A stretch of DNA of 64,000 bases from NCBI GenBank assembly GCA_963809765.1, contig CAWEKT010000003.1, positions 186,001 to 250,000 of the forward strand. Direction: 5' to 3'. Shown here piece by piece: positions 1-7,612 of the stretch. The translations under genes and the position numbers were made by a program. Every line of letters begins with the position of its first letter. Positions within the stretch are counted from its first letter, which is position 1. The notes below the pieces were generated by a model. It saw nothing but the letters and a program-made list of their open reading frames with translations. It ran no database searches and was not told the DNA's origin. The DNA is from JACVRM01 sp963809765. Lineage in GTDB: Bacteria; Actinomycetota; Thermoleophilia; Gaiellales; Gaiellaceae.

Positions 1-1
1 G

Positions 2-463
2 CTACGCGGGCTCGGCGGGCTCGTCGAGCGTGCGGATGTCCCAGAGCGGTCGGCCGAGCTGGGAGTGCGTGAACGCCATGACCGAGAGCTGCCTCGTGTC
101 GGGATACTCGACGGCGTCGGGCGAGGGACGGGTGCCGGCCATCAGGTAGCGGACGGGCTCGTCCGCGTCGTTTCGGAGCTGATGGGCGCCCTCCGGGCCG
201 ACCGGGAAGTGGACGACGTCGCCCTCCTCGAGCTGCCGCTCGCCATCCGGTTCTCGCAACGTCGGCCGGCCCCGTAGCACCACCAGGAGCTCCTCGGCGC
301 CGTGGTGGAAGTGGTAGAAGCCGCCGGTCCGGCCGGGCGGCAGCTCGTAGACGGATGCGCCGAGCCCGGCGCCGCGCGGCAGCCGCGTCGAGCGGGCAGC
401 GGCCCACGCCTCCTCGCTCTCGAACTCCCACTCGTCGCTCCAGACGTTCGGCTGCTCGGCCAT
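2..463 (-). CDS. Cupin-domain protein
   Basis: A 153-residue single-domain cupin. The beta-barrel core lies around residues 36-110: the segment GGFYHFHHGAEELLVVLRG is cupin motif 1 with the usual His/His/Glu metal ligands, and GDVVHFPVGPEGAHQLRN is motif 2 with the last His. Proteins of this type are small metal-binding sugar isomerases, dioxygenases or sensors; nothing here fixes the substrate. I start at the ATG at 463 because it follows a purine-rich GGAG-type ribosome site (GAAGGGAGAGCGGAG) and gives the family's normal length; the frame stays open upstream only as low-complexity Arg-rich sequence. The next gene is divergent. The fold call is firm, the function unknown. Confidence 0.85.
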   Translation of the reverse strand: MAEQPNVWSDEWEFESEEAWAAARSTRLPRGAGLGASVYELPPGRTGGFYHFHHGAEELLVVLRGRPTLREPDGERQLEEGDVVHFPVGPEGAHQLRNDADEPVRYLMAGTRPSPDAVEYPDTRQLSVMAFTHSQLGRPLWDIRTLDEPAEPA

Positions 464-513
464 CTCCGCTCTCCCTTCGCTCGGTCCGTGGGAACGCCAG
501 GACACAGCGGGCC

Positions 514-519
514 TACGAT
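514..519 (+). promoter_or_regulatory. -10 box TACGAT of a leaderless gene
   Basis: TACGAT ends 6 nt before the GTG at 526, the spacing seen before many genes here, so transcription should begin at or next to the start codon. Confidence 0.5.
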
Positions 520-525
520 CCCGGC

Positions 526-885
526 GTGCCCATCTTGCCGCTGCCCGACCGTTACCGCGTGAAACGGCCGGTGACCCGGCGACGCGTGGTCGCGATGCTG
601 ATCGGCGTGGCAGTGGTCGTGGGGGCCGCGCTGCTCTTGCAAGGCCAGGACACCTCTGAGTCCTCGTTTCCGGTGCTGTCCGCCACGCCCCGTTCGCCGC
701 TCGAGGCACGGCTATTGGACGGCACGTTCGGGATGTGCGCTGACGGCCCCGACGTCGGCGGGTGCGCCGACTTCGAGGCGACGGCCGCGGCGTGCGCTGC
801 ACGAAGCGTCACGATCGACGGCCGCCGTTGGCACCGCTGCCGCGTGCGCTACGCGGCGGACCCACCCACGGGACCCGCCTCGTGA
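526..885 (+). CDS. Small membrane-anchored hypothetical protein
   Basis: 119 residues, not recognised. Residues 1-20 are basic and cytoplasmic (RYRVKRPVTRRR), followed by one hydrophobic segment at about 22-38 (VVAMLIGVAVVVGAALLL) and an extracytoplasmic domain of about 75 residues with four cysteines (CADGPDVGGC, AAC and RC) that could form two disulfides. The N-in topology follows from the positive-inside rule. The GTG start is supported by the TACGAT box 6 nt upstream. It is divergent from the cupin gene. No catalytic motif is visible. Confidence 0.6.
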   Translation: MPILPLPDRYRVKRPVTRRRVVAMLIGVAVVVGAALLLQGQDTSESSFPVLSATPRSPLEARLLDGTFGMCADGPDVGGCADFEATAAACAARSVTIDGRRWHRCRVRYAADPPTGPAS

Positions 886-987
886 GCCAGTCCAGACGGT
901 GTGCGCAGCGCTAAGACCAGGCGGTGGCTACGCACCCCGACCGTTGCCGGACTGTCTGCCAGCCTGACTCGTGCGATTGGAGGCGAG

Positions 988-1013
988 CGGCCGTGGCAAG
1001 AGCTCCACGGCCG
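988..1013. repeat. Inverted repeat CGGCCGTGG / CCACGGCCG
   Basis: A perfect 9-bp inverted repeat with an 8-nt loop in the 886-1154 intergenic stretch. A near copy of its left arm and flank (AGCGGCCGTGGCA) recurs at 1123-1135, so this gap holds two related sequences. No gene is seen in it. Confidence 0.5.
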
Positions 1014-1060
1014 GCACCCGCAGCGCCAACAGCCCTCAGCTCTCAGCCCAAGGGGGTAGC

Positions 1061-1086
1061 TCGAAGGGGGATCGATCCCCCTTCGA
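1061..1086. repeat. 26-bp perfect palindrome
   Basis: TCGAAGGGGGATC followed directly by its exact reverse complement, with no spacer, in the gap between two convergent genes. Either an operator-like site or a cruciform/terminator stem; there is no T-rich tail. Confidence 0.6.
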
Positions 1087-1154
1087 AAGAGCGAAGCCCC
1101 GGCGCGCCGCGGCCGCGGGTTTAGCGGCCGTGGCAGAAGCGCCGCGGCGAGCGG

Positions 1155-1649
1155 TTACGCCGCGCGCGCGGTCTCGAGGTGCTGGTGCGAGGGGCAGTAG
1201 TCGCGCTCGGGGAGCGGCGTGCGCTGGCAGGGCTTGCCCTTGCGCGTCGTCGCCCGGCAGCGCGGCACTCCGCCGTCGAACGCCCCCGCCTCGATCTGCT
1301 CCTCGACGAAGGCGACGGCCGCGTTGATTCCCTCACACACCGTCCAGGCCACCTGGGCCTGCGCGGTGATCGGGAAGTAGCGACGAATGTCCTGGAAAAG
1401 CGAACGATCCGGCCGCGAGAAGTACTGCGGGTCGCGGGCCAGCCTGCCCAGCGTGTGCTCACACTCCCAGAGCACCGCGCGCCGGTACTCCAGGCGCACC
1501 TCGTCGGAAACGTACGGGTCGATCAGGTCTCGAATCGAGCGATAAATCGCTCGAGAGTACTGATACATACATGCCTGAATTTGCTCGATCCGCGCGTCAG
1601 TCTCTTCGCGCTCGTCCAGCAATTCTCTGGTCGCAAAGCTTGTGCTCAT
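1155..1649 (-). CDS. Hypothetical protein with C-terminal zinc ribbon
   Basis: 164 residues. The N-terminal 110 residues are predicted mostly helical and include a WECEHTLGRLARDP segment. The last 40 hold a compact Cys3His cluster, CRATTRKGKPCQRTPLPERD followed by YCPSHQ, that is C-x8-C-x9-C-x2-H. This resembles the short zinc fingers of the DUF5763 type found singly in many actinobacterial proteins and may bind nucleic acid. The function is unknown. It starts at an ATG (1649) and is divergent from the pafBC-like gene, so the 200-bp gap 1650-1853 holds both promoters. Confidence 0.65.
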   Translation of the reverse strand: MSTSFATRELLDEREETDARIEQIQACMYQYSRAIYRSIRDLIDPYVSDEVRLEYRRAVLWECEHTLGRLARDPQYFSRPDRSLFQDIRRYFPITAQAQVAWTVCEGINAAVAFVEEQIEAGAFDGGVPRCRATTRKGKPCQRTPLPERDYCPSHQHLETARAA

Positions 1650-1853
1650 GCGGTCTTTCGCTGACTCGGGGTCGCCAGCTCTGCCAGTGTAACGGTTTTC
1701 ACCACGTTGTCACAAACTCGGCCGCTTGGTTGCCTGAGAAGAGAACCGGGAGACTTCTCGGGCATCCGGTCTGGTGAACGCCGACGCGAGTGAATACCGC
1801 ACCTGCGGCCGGATTGCAAGCAGTCGGCCGGAATCAGATTGAATAGGCGCGAC

Positions 1854-3857
1854 ATGTCCCACGACACCGACAAGCTCATCCGGCAACTCTCGCTCGTCGC
1901 CTTCCTGATGGCCGAGCGCCGTCCCCTGACGGCGCGCGATGTCAAGCAGAACGTCGAGGGGTACTCCGAGATGTCGGACGAGGCGTTCGCGCGGCGCTTC
2001 TACAGCGACCGGGCCGAGCTGATCGCACTCGGCGTTCCGCTCGACTCGCAGCGGGACGAGTTCACCGGCGAGGAGCTGTACACGCTGCGCTCGGAGCGCT
2101 ACTTCCTGCCGCCGCTCGAGCTCACCGACGACGAGCTCGCGGCGCTGCAGACGTGCCTGTACCTGCTCGAGGGGCAGTTCGCCTACGCCGAGCCGCTGCG
2201 CCTCGCGCTCCAGAACCTCGCCCTCGGGCGGCCCGGCTTCCGCGAGGCGACGAGCGACACGGCCGTCCGCGTCGAGGTCTTCGACCCCGACTACTCGCCC
2301 GAGATGCCGGGGCGCCTGGCCAAGCTCGAGTCGGCCATCTCGAAGCAGCGCACGGTGAAGTTCTCCTACTGGTCGATCTCGCGCGACGAGGTCGGCGAGC
2401 GGCTGGTGAACCCGTACGCGCTGCTGAACGACAACGGCGTCTGGTACCTCATCGGCCACGACGTCGACCGCGAGGCGATCCGGACGTTCCGGGTCGCCCG
2501 CATCCGGGGCGACATCCGCCTGGCCACGCGACGCGAGCGCGACTTCCGGCTCCCGGCCGAGTTCGAGGTGGAGAGCTTCCGCGCTCGGCCGCCGTGGCAG
2601 GTCGGCGAGATCTTCGGCGAGGCCCGGATCGCCGTCGCCGGCGACACCGCGTGGTGGGTCAAGCGGGCATTCGGGTCGAGCGGCAAGGTCGCCGACGGCG
2701 TCTTCACGACGGGGTACTCCAACCTGCGCCTGCTCGCTGCCTGGATCTTGCGGCAGGACGGGCGGGCGGTGCCGCTCGAGCCCGAGGAGCTCGTCAGCGA
2801 GGTCGACGACGCGCTCGAGCGCGTGCGCACGCGACACGAGGGCGACCCGCCCAAGGTGGCCGCCGAGGAGCAGGCAGGCGACGAGGAGCAGGAGGAGCGG
2901 CCGGCAGGCCCCGTGGCGCCTGAGCGCTTCGGCGTCCTGCAAGCCCTGCTCGCGTACCTGCTCGACCGCTGCGGCGACGAGCGCTCCGCACGCATTCCCG
3001 CCGACGAGCTCGTCGAGCGCTTCGGCATACCCCGCGAGTCGCTCGAGGAACACCTCTCGCTGCTGAACCTCGTCAACTTCGGCGGCGGGTGCTACGCGGT
3101 CTACGCGCAGCTCGACGGTGACGAGATCGCCGTGGAGAAGGAGCTGTTCGGCGATGCGTTCCGCTCACCGCCGCGGCTGACGCCGCTCGAGGCGCGGGCG
3201 ATTCGCCTGGCGCTGGAGTTCGTCGGCCCGATGATCGCGGCCGACGCGCACACGCCGCTCGACCGGGTGCGGCGCAAGCTCGAGGAGACGTTCGGCGCGT
3301 TCGAGCTGGCGCAGACCCCGGAGCCGCAGGTGCGCCGCTCCGAGGAGACGCTCGTCTCCACGCTCACGCGCGGGATCCGCGAGCGCCGGCTCGTCGACCT
3401 CGAGTACCTGAAGGAGGGCGAGGAGACGCCGTCGCAGCGGACGGTCGAGCCGTACGCGATCGAGCGGCGGCTCCCGTTCTGGTACGTCCACACCTGGGAC
3501 CGCACGAGCGACGGCGAGCGGAGCTTCCGGCTCGACCGCATGCGCAAGGCGGCGCTGACGCGCAAGCGCTTCGAGCCGCGCGAGGGCTTCGAGCCGCAGC
3601 GGCTTCGCGACGCACGGCGGGCGCGGATCCTCTACACGCCCGAGATCGCGCGCTGGAAGGTCGAACGCGGCGCGCGGCCGCTCGTGGACGGGTCGGCGGT
3701 GTCCGAGACTGCGGTCGGCTCGCCCGAGTGGCTCGTCGGCGAGATCCTCCACGACCTCGGCGAGGCGATCGTGCTCGAGCCCGAGGATCTGCGGCGGCAG
3801 GTGGCCGAGCGAGCGGTCGCGCTCGCGGCCGAGCTGCACGCGGGCGCGCCGGTCTAG
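1854..3857 (+). CDS. Fused PafB-PafC-type WYL-domain transcriptional regulator
   Basis: 667 residues with two consecutive copies of winged-helix plus WYL domain. The first WYL domain (about residues 155-240) contains VKFSYWSISRDEVGERLVNP and NGVWYLIGHD; the second (about 500-590) contains VDLEYLKEGEETPSQRTVEP and PFWYVHTWDRTSDGERSFRL. An acidic linker (about 320-350) joins the halves. In mycobacteria PafB and PafC form a heterodimer that activates the RecA/LexA-independent DNA-damage response, with WYL domains sensing nucleic acid; single-chain fusions are known in other actinobacteria, and the length equals PafB plus PafC. The ATG at 1854 is chosen over TTG 1839 because AGG precedes it at a workable distance. 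No proteasome genes are nearby, so its targets cannot be read here. Confidence 0.8.
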   Translation: MSHDTDKLIRQLSLVAFLMAERRPLTARDVKQNVEGYSEMSDEAFARRFYSDRAELIALGVPLDSQRDEFTGEELYTLRSERYFLPPLELTDDELAALQTCLYLLEGQFAYAEPLRLALQNLALGRPGFREATSDTAVRVEVFDPDYSPEMPGRLAKLESAISKQRTVKFSYWSISRDEVGERLVNPYALLNDNGVWYLIGHDVDREAIRTFRVARIRGDIRLATRRERDFRLPAEFEVESFRARPPWQVGEIFGEARIAVAGDTAWWVKRAFGSSGKVADGVFTTGYSNLRLLAAWILRQDGRAVPLEPEELVSEVDDALERVRTRHEGDPPKVAAEEQAGDEEQEERPAGPVAPERFGVLQALLAYLLDRCGDERSARIPADELVERFGIPRESLEEHLSLLNLVNFGGGCYAVYAQLDGDEIAVEKELFGDAFRSPPRLTPLEARAIRLALEFVGPMIAADAHTPLDRVRRKLEETFGAFELAQTPEPQVRRSEETLVSTLTRGIRERRLVDLEYLKEGEETPSQRTVEPYAIERRLPFWYVHTWDRTSDGERSFRLDRMRKAALTRKRFEPREGFEPQRLRDARRARILYTPEIARWKVERGARPLVDGSAVSETAVGSPEWLVGEILHDLGEAIVLEPEDLRRQVAERAVALAAELHAGAPV

Positions 3858-4816
3858 AGCTCGTCGGCCACGCCGTCTGCGGCGGCCTCGGGTCGCGCCA
3901 CGTTCGTCTGCGCGATCGCGGCGTTCCGTTGCAGGAAGCGGCCGTCGTTGCGCGGGACGTAGAGGCGTGCGTAGCGGCGGCGCAGCTCGTCCGGCTCGGC
4001 CTCGAGCCAGTCGACGAGCGACACGACGGGCTCCGCGCCCTCGGGCAGCTGCGTGGCCGGCGCGGCGCTTCTCGATGCCCCGATTCCAGGGGCAGACGTC
4101 CTGGCAGATGTCGCAGCCGTACACCTGGGCGCCGAGATGCTCCTCGAACGCGGCCGGCATCGGCGTCGGCGGCCTGCGTCCAGTACGAGAGGCACTTGGT
4201 CGCGTCGAGCGTGCCCGGCTCGTCGAGGGCGCCGGTCGGGCACGCCTCGATGCAGAGGGTGCAGGAGCCGCAGTCGAGCTCGAGCCGCGGCGTCGTCTCC
4301 ACGGCCACGTCCGTGACGAGCGTGCCGAGGACGACCCAGGACCCGTGGCGGTGCGTGATCAGCATCGTGTTCTTGCCGTAGAAGCCGACGCCGGCGCGGG
4401 CCGCGCCCTCCCGGTCGACGTGCTGGTTCGCGTCGACCAGCACGCGGTAGCCGCCGCCGAGGCGCCGGCCGAGCAGGTCGAGCCGCTCGCGCAGCACGGC
4501 GTAGGCGTCGTACCAGGTGTAGCGCGGGAGCCTGCCCTCCCCCACGCCCGGCTCGGGCCCGGGCGCGTAGTAGCAGAGCGCCGCCGAGACGACCGTCCTC
4601 GCGCCCGGCAGCAGCGTCTCCGGGTGACACGACACCTCGGGCTGCGCCATCGTGAAGCGCATGTCGGCGAAGAGGCCGCGTTCCCGGCGCTCACGAATGT
4701 GGCGCTCGGTCTCCTCGTAGGGCTCCGCCGGAGCCGCGCCGACGACGTCGATCCCGAGCTCCTCGCGCGAGCCGCTCGAGCTCGGCCGCGCTCACACTCC
4801 TGTCCGTTTCAGACAT
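3854..4816 (-). CDS. queG: Epoxyqueuosine reductase QueG (frameshifted)
   Basis: QueG is the cobalamin- and Fe-S-dependent enzyme for the last step of queuosine synthesis on tRNA. Both 4Fe-4S clusters are visible: CGSCTLCIEACPTG and CDICQDVCPWN. Upstream lie the family blocks ETERHIRERRERGLFADM, LCYYAPGPEPG and GFYGKNTMLITHRHGSWVVL. The coding frame is broken at least three times (near 4770, 4185 and 4070), each compatible with one missing or extra base, e.g. GCGCGAGGAG where GCGCGCGAGGAG would restore the frame. The ATG at 4816 follows AAAGGAC. About 320 residues, so the C-terminal HEAT-repeat extension of some QueG proteins is missing. It overlaps the end of the pafBC-like gene by 4 bp, tail to tail. 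No other queuosine gene is in the window. Confidence 0.85.
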
Positions 4817-4955
4817 GTCCTTTGCGCCTGGGGCCGGCCGCGGGCCTCCCTCCGGTTTCACGGTAGCCAGGCCGGGCGCACCGGTGTGTGCCGGGTTCGT
4901 GCCGGAAGCGTCACGGCGACGGCGAGGCCGCGGGTGGCGTGCGCAAGCCTCGACG

Positions 4956-4961
4956 TAGGAT
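4956..4961 (+). promoter_or_regulatory. -10 box TAGGAT of the oxidoreductase gene
   Basis: TAGGAT lies 9 nt before the GTG at 4971 with no Shine-Dalgarno between, matching the leaderless pattern of this window. Confidence 0.45.
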
Positions 4962-4970
4962 CTGCGCCTC

Positions 4971-5956
4971 GTGAAGGCGATCCGGATCCACGAGGACGGC
5001 GGGCCCGAGGTGCTGCGCTACGAGGACGCCCCGGATCCGGAGCCCGGCGACGGCGAGGTGCTGATCCGGCTGCGCGCCGCCTCGCTCAACCGGCTCGACG
5101 TCTGGGTGCGAAAGGGGCTGCCCTCAGTGCCGAAGCCGCGCATCCTCGGCGCCGACGGCGCCGGCGTCGTGGAGGCGCTGGGCCCGGGGGTGAACGGCTT
5201 CGAGCCCGGCCAGCCGGTGGTGATCAATCCCGGCGTCGAGCACGGCCGGAAGATCACGGTCATCGGCGAGCACACCGACGGCACGCACGCCGAGCTGATC
5301 GCGATCCCGGCGAGCAACGTCTATCCGCTGCCGGACGGCGTCAGCTTCGAGGAGGCGGCCGCGTTTCCGATGACTTTCGAGACCGTGTACCGGATGCTGG
5401 TCACTCGTGGCCGCCTCGAGCCAGGCGAGTGGGTCTGGTCTGGGGCGTCGGCAGCGGCATCGGCAGCGCGGCGCTCGTCCTCGCCAAGGCCCTCGGCGCG
5501 CGGGTCATCGCGACCTCCTCGAGCGAGGCGAAGCTCGCGCGAGCACGCGAGCTCGGCGCCGACGCCACCGTCGACCACGCCGCGGGTGACGTGGTCGCAG
5601 CCGTCAAGGAGGCGACGAGCGACGGGGTCGACCTGGTCGTGGAGCACGTCGGCGAGGCGACCTGGCAGCGCTCGCTGCAGAGCGCGCGCGTGGAGGGTCG
5701 CATCGTGGTTTGCGGCGCCACCACCGGCCCAAACCCGCCGGCCGCGCTGCACCGTGTGTGGTGGAAGCAGCTCTCGATCCTCGGCTCGACCATGGGGACG
5801 AAGGCCGACTTCGAGGCCGTCTACGAGCTCGTCGCCTCGGGCCGCGCGCGACCCATCGTCGATCGCGTCTACCCGCTCGCCGAGGCCGCCGCCGCCCACG
5901 AGCGGCTGGAGAGCGGCGACCAGTTCGGCAAGGTCGTGCTCTCGATCCCCGGCTGA
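4971..5956 (+). CDS. Zinc-type alcohol dehydrogenase / quinone oxidoreductase family protein (one frameshift)
   Basis: An MDR-superfamily oxidoreductase of about 328 residues. The N-terminal GroES-like domain includes VLIRLRAASLNRLDVWVRKG and ILGADGAGVVEALGPGV. The C-terminal Rossmann domain has the NAD(P) loop GVGSGIGSAALVLAKALGA, then GVDLVVEHVGEATW. The frame shifts near 5435: GTGGGTCTGG should read GTGGGTCCTGG to join EPGEWV to LVWGVGSG, so one C is missing in a CC run. The conserved Asn of SLNRLDVW is typical of the quinone-oxidoreductase branch; the zinc ligands of true alcohol dehydrogenases are not evident. Substrate unknown. The GTG start fits a TAGGAT box. Confidence 0.85.
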
Positions 5957-5978
5957 CCGGACCCGGGCCGCGTCGCGC

Positions 5979-6467
5979 TCAGTCGGTCGCGAGAAGCTGT
6001 CGAGCAAACTCGGCCTCTGGCCCTCCGGCACCCGCTTCGAGCCACTGCACGACCAGTTGGCGCGCGTCCTCTTCACAGAGGCCGCCCTCTACGACTGGCA
6101 CGGCATACGCCCCACCGACCTTCGGGTGGCCTGCCGATGGGGACCAGGACTCGGCAACGCTTGCTGCGCCGTCAGCGCGAGCCGGCATTGCGTAGACGAG
6201 TCGCCCCAGAAAGAACGACATCGCCGTTCCCATGCACATCAGGCACGGCTCCAGCGTCACGTAAAGGGTCGCCAGGCGACGACCTGTGAAGTCGATCCAG
6301 GGATCGACTTCACGAAGAACGACGCTGTCGGGATGGCCGAGCAAGCCCTGCTCAGCTCCTTGCCAGAACGACTCGGCGAGGACTCGGCCTTCCACTGCCA
6401 GGACTGCGCCAATGGGCATCGCGCCTTGTGCCAACCCTTCACCGGCGACGGAGAGCGCTCTGCGCAT
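5979..6467 (-). CDS. Cytidine/deoxycytidylate-deaminase-fold protein with HPD in place of HAE
   Basis: 162 residues with the TadA/CDA deaminase layout: MRRALSVAGEGLAQGAMPIGAVL at the N-terminus (normal for TadA-like enzymes) and the zinc-binding LEPCLMCMGTAM loop. In these enzymes the first motif is H-A-E, where His binds zinc and Glu shuttles the proton. Here the matching site is GHPDSVVLREVD, that is H-P-D, so the catalytic Glu is an Asp. The codons (cat ccc/cca gac region) read clearly and the frame is intact. It may be a weak or differently tuned deaminase. The ATG at 6467 gives the family's N-terminus. It follows the MBL-like gene by 54 bp on the same strand. Confidence 0.7.
   Translation of the reverse strand: MRRALSVAGEGLAQGAMPIGAVLAVEGRVLAESFWQGAEQGLLGHPDSVVLREVDPWIDFTGRRLATLYVTLEPCLMCMGTAMSFFLGRLVYAMPARADGAASVAESWSPSAGHPKVGGAYAVPVVEGGLCEEDARQLVVQWLEAGAGGPEAEFARQLLATD
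6286..6313. repeat. 13-bp inverted repeat inside the deaminase gene
   Basis: GTGAAGTCGATCC, a 2-nt spacer (AG), then the exact reverse complement GGATCGACTTCAC. It encodes the EVDPWIDFT segment, so it may be a codon coincidence, but the 28-bp near-palindrome is long. Confidence 0.6.
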
Positions 6468-6520
6468 CAGAGCCAGATCGTCCAGCCGACCGGCTGTTTG
6501 CTGCTCGCCCGCGATGTCGC

Positions 6521-7174
6521 CTACCCGGAGAGCGCGCGAGCCAGCGCCGAGCGGCCGTCCTCGGCGACGCCCCCGTGGGCGAGGCAGACGAGCTCGACCG
6601 GCAGGTCGAGCACCGGGCGGAGCGCGCTGCGAAGCTCGTCCTGCGTCTTGCTCGTCGTCCACGAGGGCGGGCACATCTGGACGCCGCCGTCCTCCGTGCC
6701 GAGCAGGACGTCGCCCGCGAACAGCGCGCGGTGCGCCGGCGCCCAGAAGACGACCTCGAAGCCGCGGGCGGCGTCGTACGCGACGAGGCCGCCGGGAAGC
6801 TCCTCACCCAGCTGGAAGGTGTGCGTGACGGTTGTGCGCTCGGCCATGAGCTCGCGGGCAGGCTCGTGCACCCGTACCGACGCGCCTTGGTAGCGCTCGA
6901 GGATCTCGCGCGAGCTGCGCGCGTGGTAGTAGATCGTCAGCAGGACAGCCGGTGGCCCGTGCTCGGCGACGTCGCGGTCGAGCGCCTCCCAGAAGCGCTC
7001 CGCCTCGCGTCCGGCCGGCGGCGCGAGCGGATCGACGAGCACCAGGGAGTCGTCCGACTGCAGGGCGTACGAGGAGACGATCTCCCCCAGGCCCTCGTCG
7101 TCCCATTCGGCGGTCTTCTCCGGGTGCGGCTGCTCCCACAGCCAGAGGCCAGGGCGAACCTCACGGACGTCCAC
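6521..7174 (-). CDS. Metallo-beta-lactamase-fold-like protein with degenerate metal site
   Basis: 217 residues that follow the MBL fold: an N-terminal sheet (EVRPGLWLWEQPHPEK), a loop SLVLVDPLAPP, the helix-strand LLTIYYHARSSREI where MBL enzymes carry HxHxDH, then APAHRALFAGDVLLG and a final LAHGG. Of the HxHxDH residues only the first His remains, so a dinuclear zinc site is unlikely to be complete. The family is common in Thermoleophilia but I know of no assigned function. The GTG at 7174 lies 2 nt after the stop of the MIP18-like gene, implying translational coupling in one operon with it and probably the deaminase. Confidence 0.55.
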   Translation of the reverse strand: MDVREVRPGLWLWEQPHPEKTAEWDDEGLGEIVSSYALQSDDSLVLVDPLAPPAGREAERFWEALDRDVAEHGPPAVLLTIYYHARSSREILERYQGASVRVHEPARELMAERTTVTHTFQLGEELPGGLVAYDAARGFEVVFWAPAHRALFAGDVLLGTEDGGVQMCPPSWTTSKTQDELRSALRPVLDLPVELVCLAHGGVAEDGRSALARALSG

Positions 7175-7176
7175 GG

Positions 7177-7476
7177 CTAGCCGAAGCCGAGGATGAACTT
7201 GGCGTCTTCGGACATCCGGTCCGGCGTCCACGGCGGATCCCAGACCAGCTCGACGTCGACCTTCTCGACGCCCGGGACCGAGGCGGCCGCATCACGGATG
7301 CCCTCCTCGATCATCTGGCCGGCCGGGCAGCCCATCGACGTCAGGCTGTGGATGACCTTGACGCTCGGGCCTTCGACCTCGACGTCGTACATGAGCCCCA
7401 GCTCGACGATGTCCATGCCGAGCTCCGGGTCTTCCACCGTGCGCAGGGCCTCGACGACGTCTTCCTTCGTGGGCAC
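7177..7476 (-). CDS. MIP18/DUF59 family Fe-S assembly protein (SufT/PaaD-like)
   Basis: 99 residues, the normal length for a single DUF59 domain. Family blocks are TKEDVVEALRTVEDPELGMD, IVELGLMYDVEVEG and the Cys loop SLTSMGCPAGQMIEE; the C-terminus has VWDPPWTPDRMSEDAK, typical of SufT-like members. These proteins help insert or transfer Fe-S clusters; the conserved Asp and Cys are present. No suf operon is in view. The GTG start is supported by a TAGACT box 6 nt upstream, and the MBL-like gene follows immediately. Confidence 0.85.
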   Translation of the reverse strand: MPTKEDVVEALRTVEDPELGMDIVELGLMYDVEVEGPSVKVIHSLTSMGCPAGQMIEEGIRDAAASVPGVEKVDVELVWDPPWTPDRMSEDAKFILGFG

Positions 7477-7482
7477 GTTGCC

Positions 7483-7488
7483 AGTCTA
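7483..7488 (-). promoter_or_regulatory. -10 box TAGACT of the MIP18-like gene
   Basis: Reads TAGACT on the minus strand, 6 nt before the GTG at 7476. Confidence 0.5.
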
Positions 7489-7612
7489 GCCCCCACCCCA
7501 AGCCGTCCGAATCGGCCACGCCCTGTGGCGTTGCGGCCGGAGGTGACCTACCAGCCGGACGAGCTGCACACGTTCGACCTCGACGACTCGGGTCGTCGGT
7601 CGCAGGCGCTCG

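Noticed and set aside
1710..3053. A 447-codon minus-strand frame
   Set aside because: Antisense to the PafBC gene, which has clear HTH and WYL motifs.
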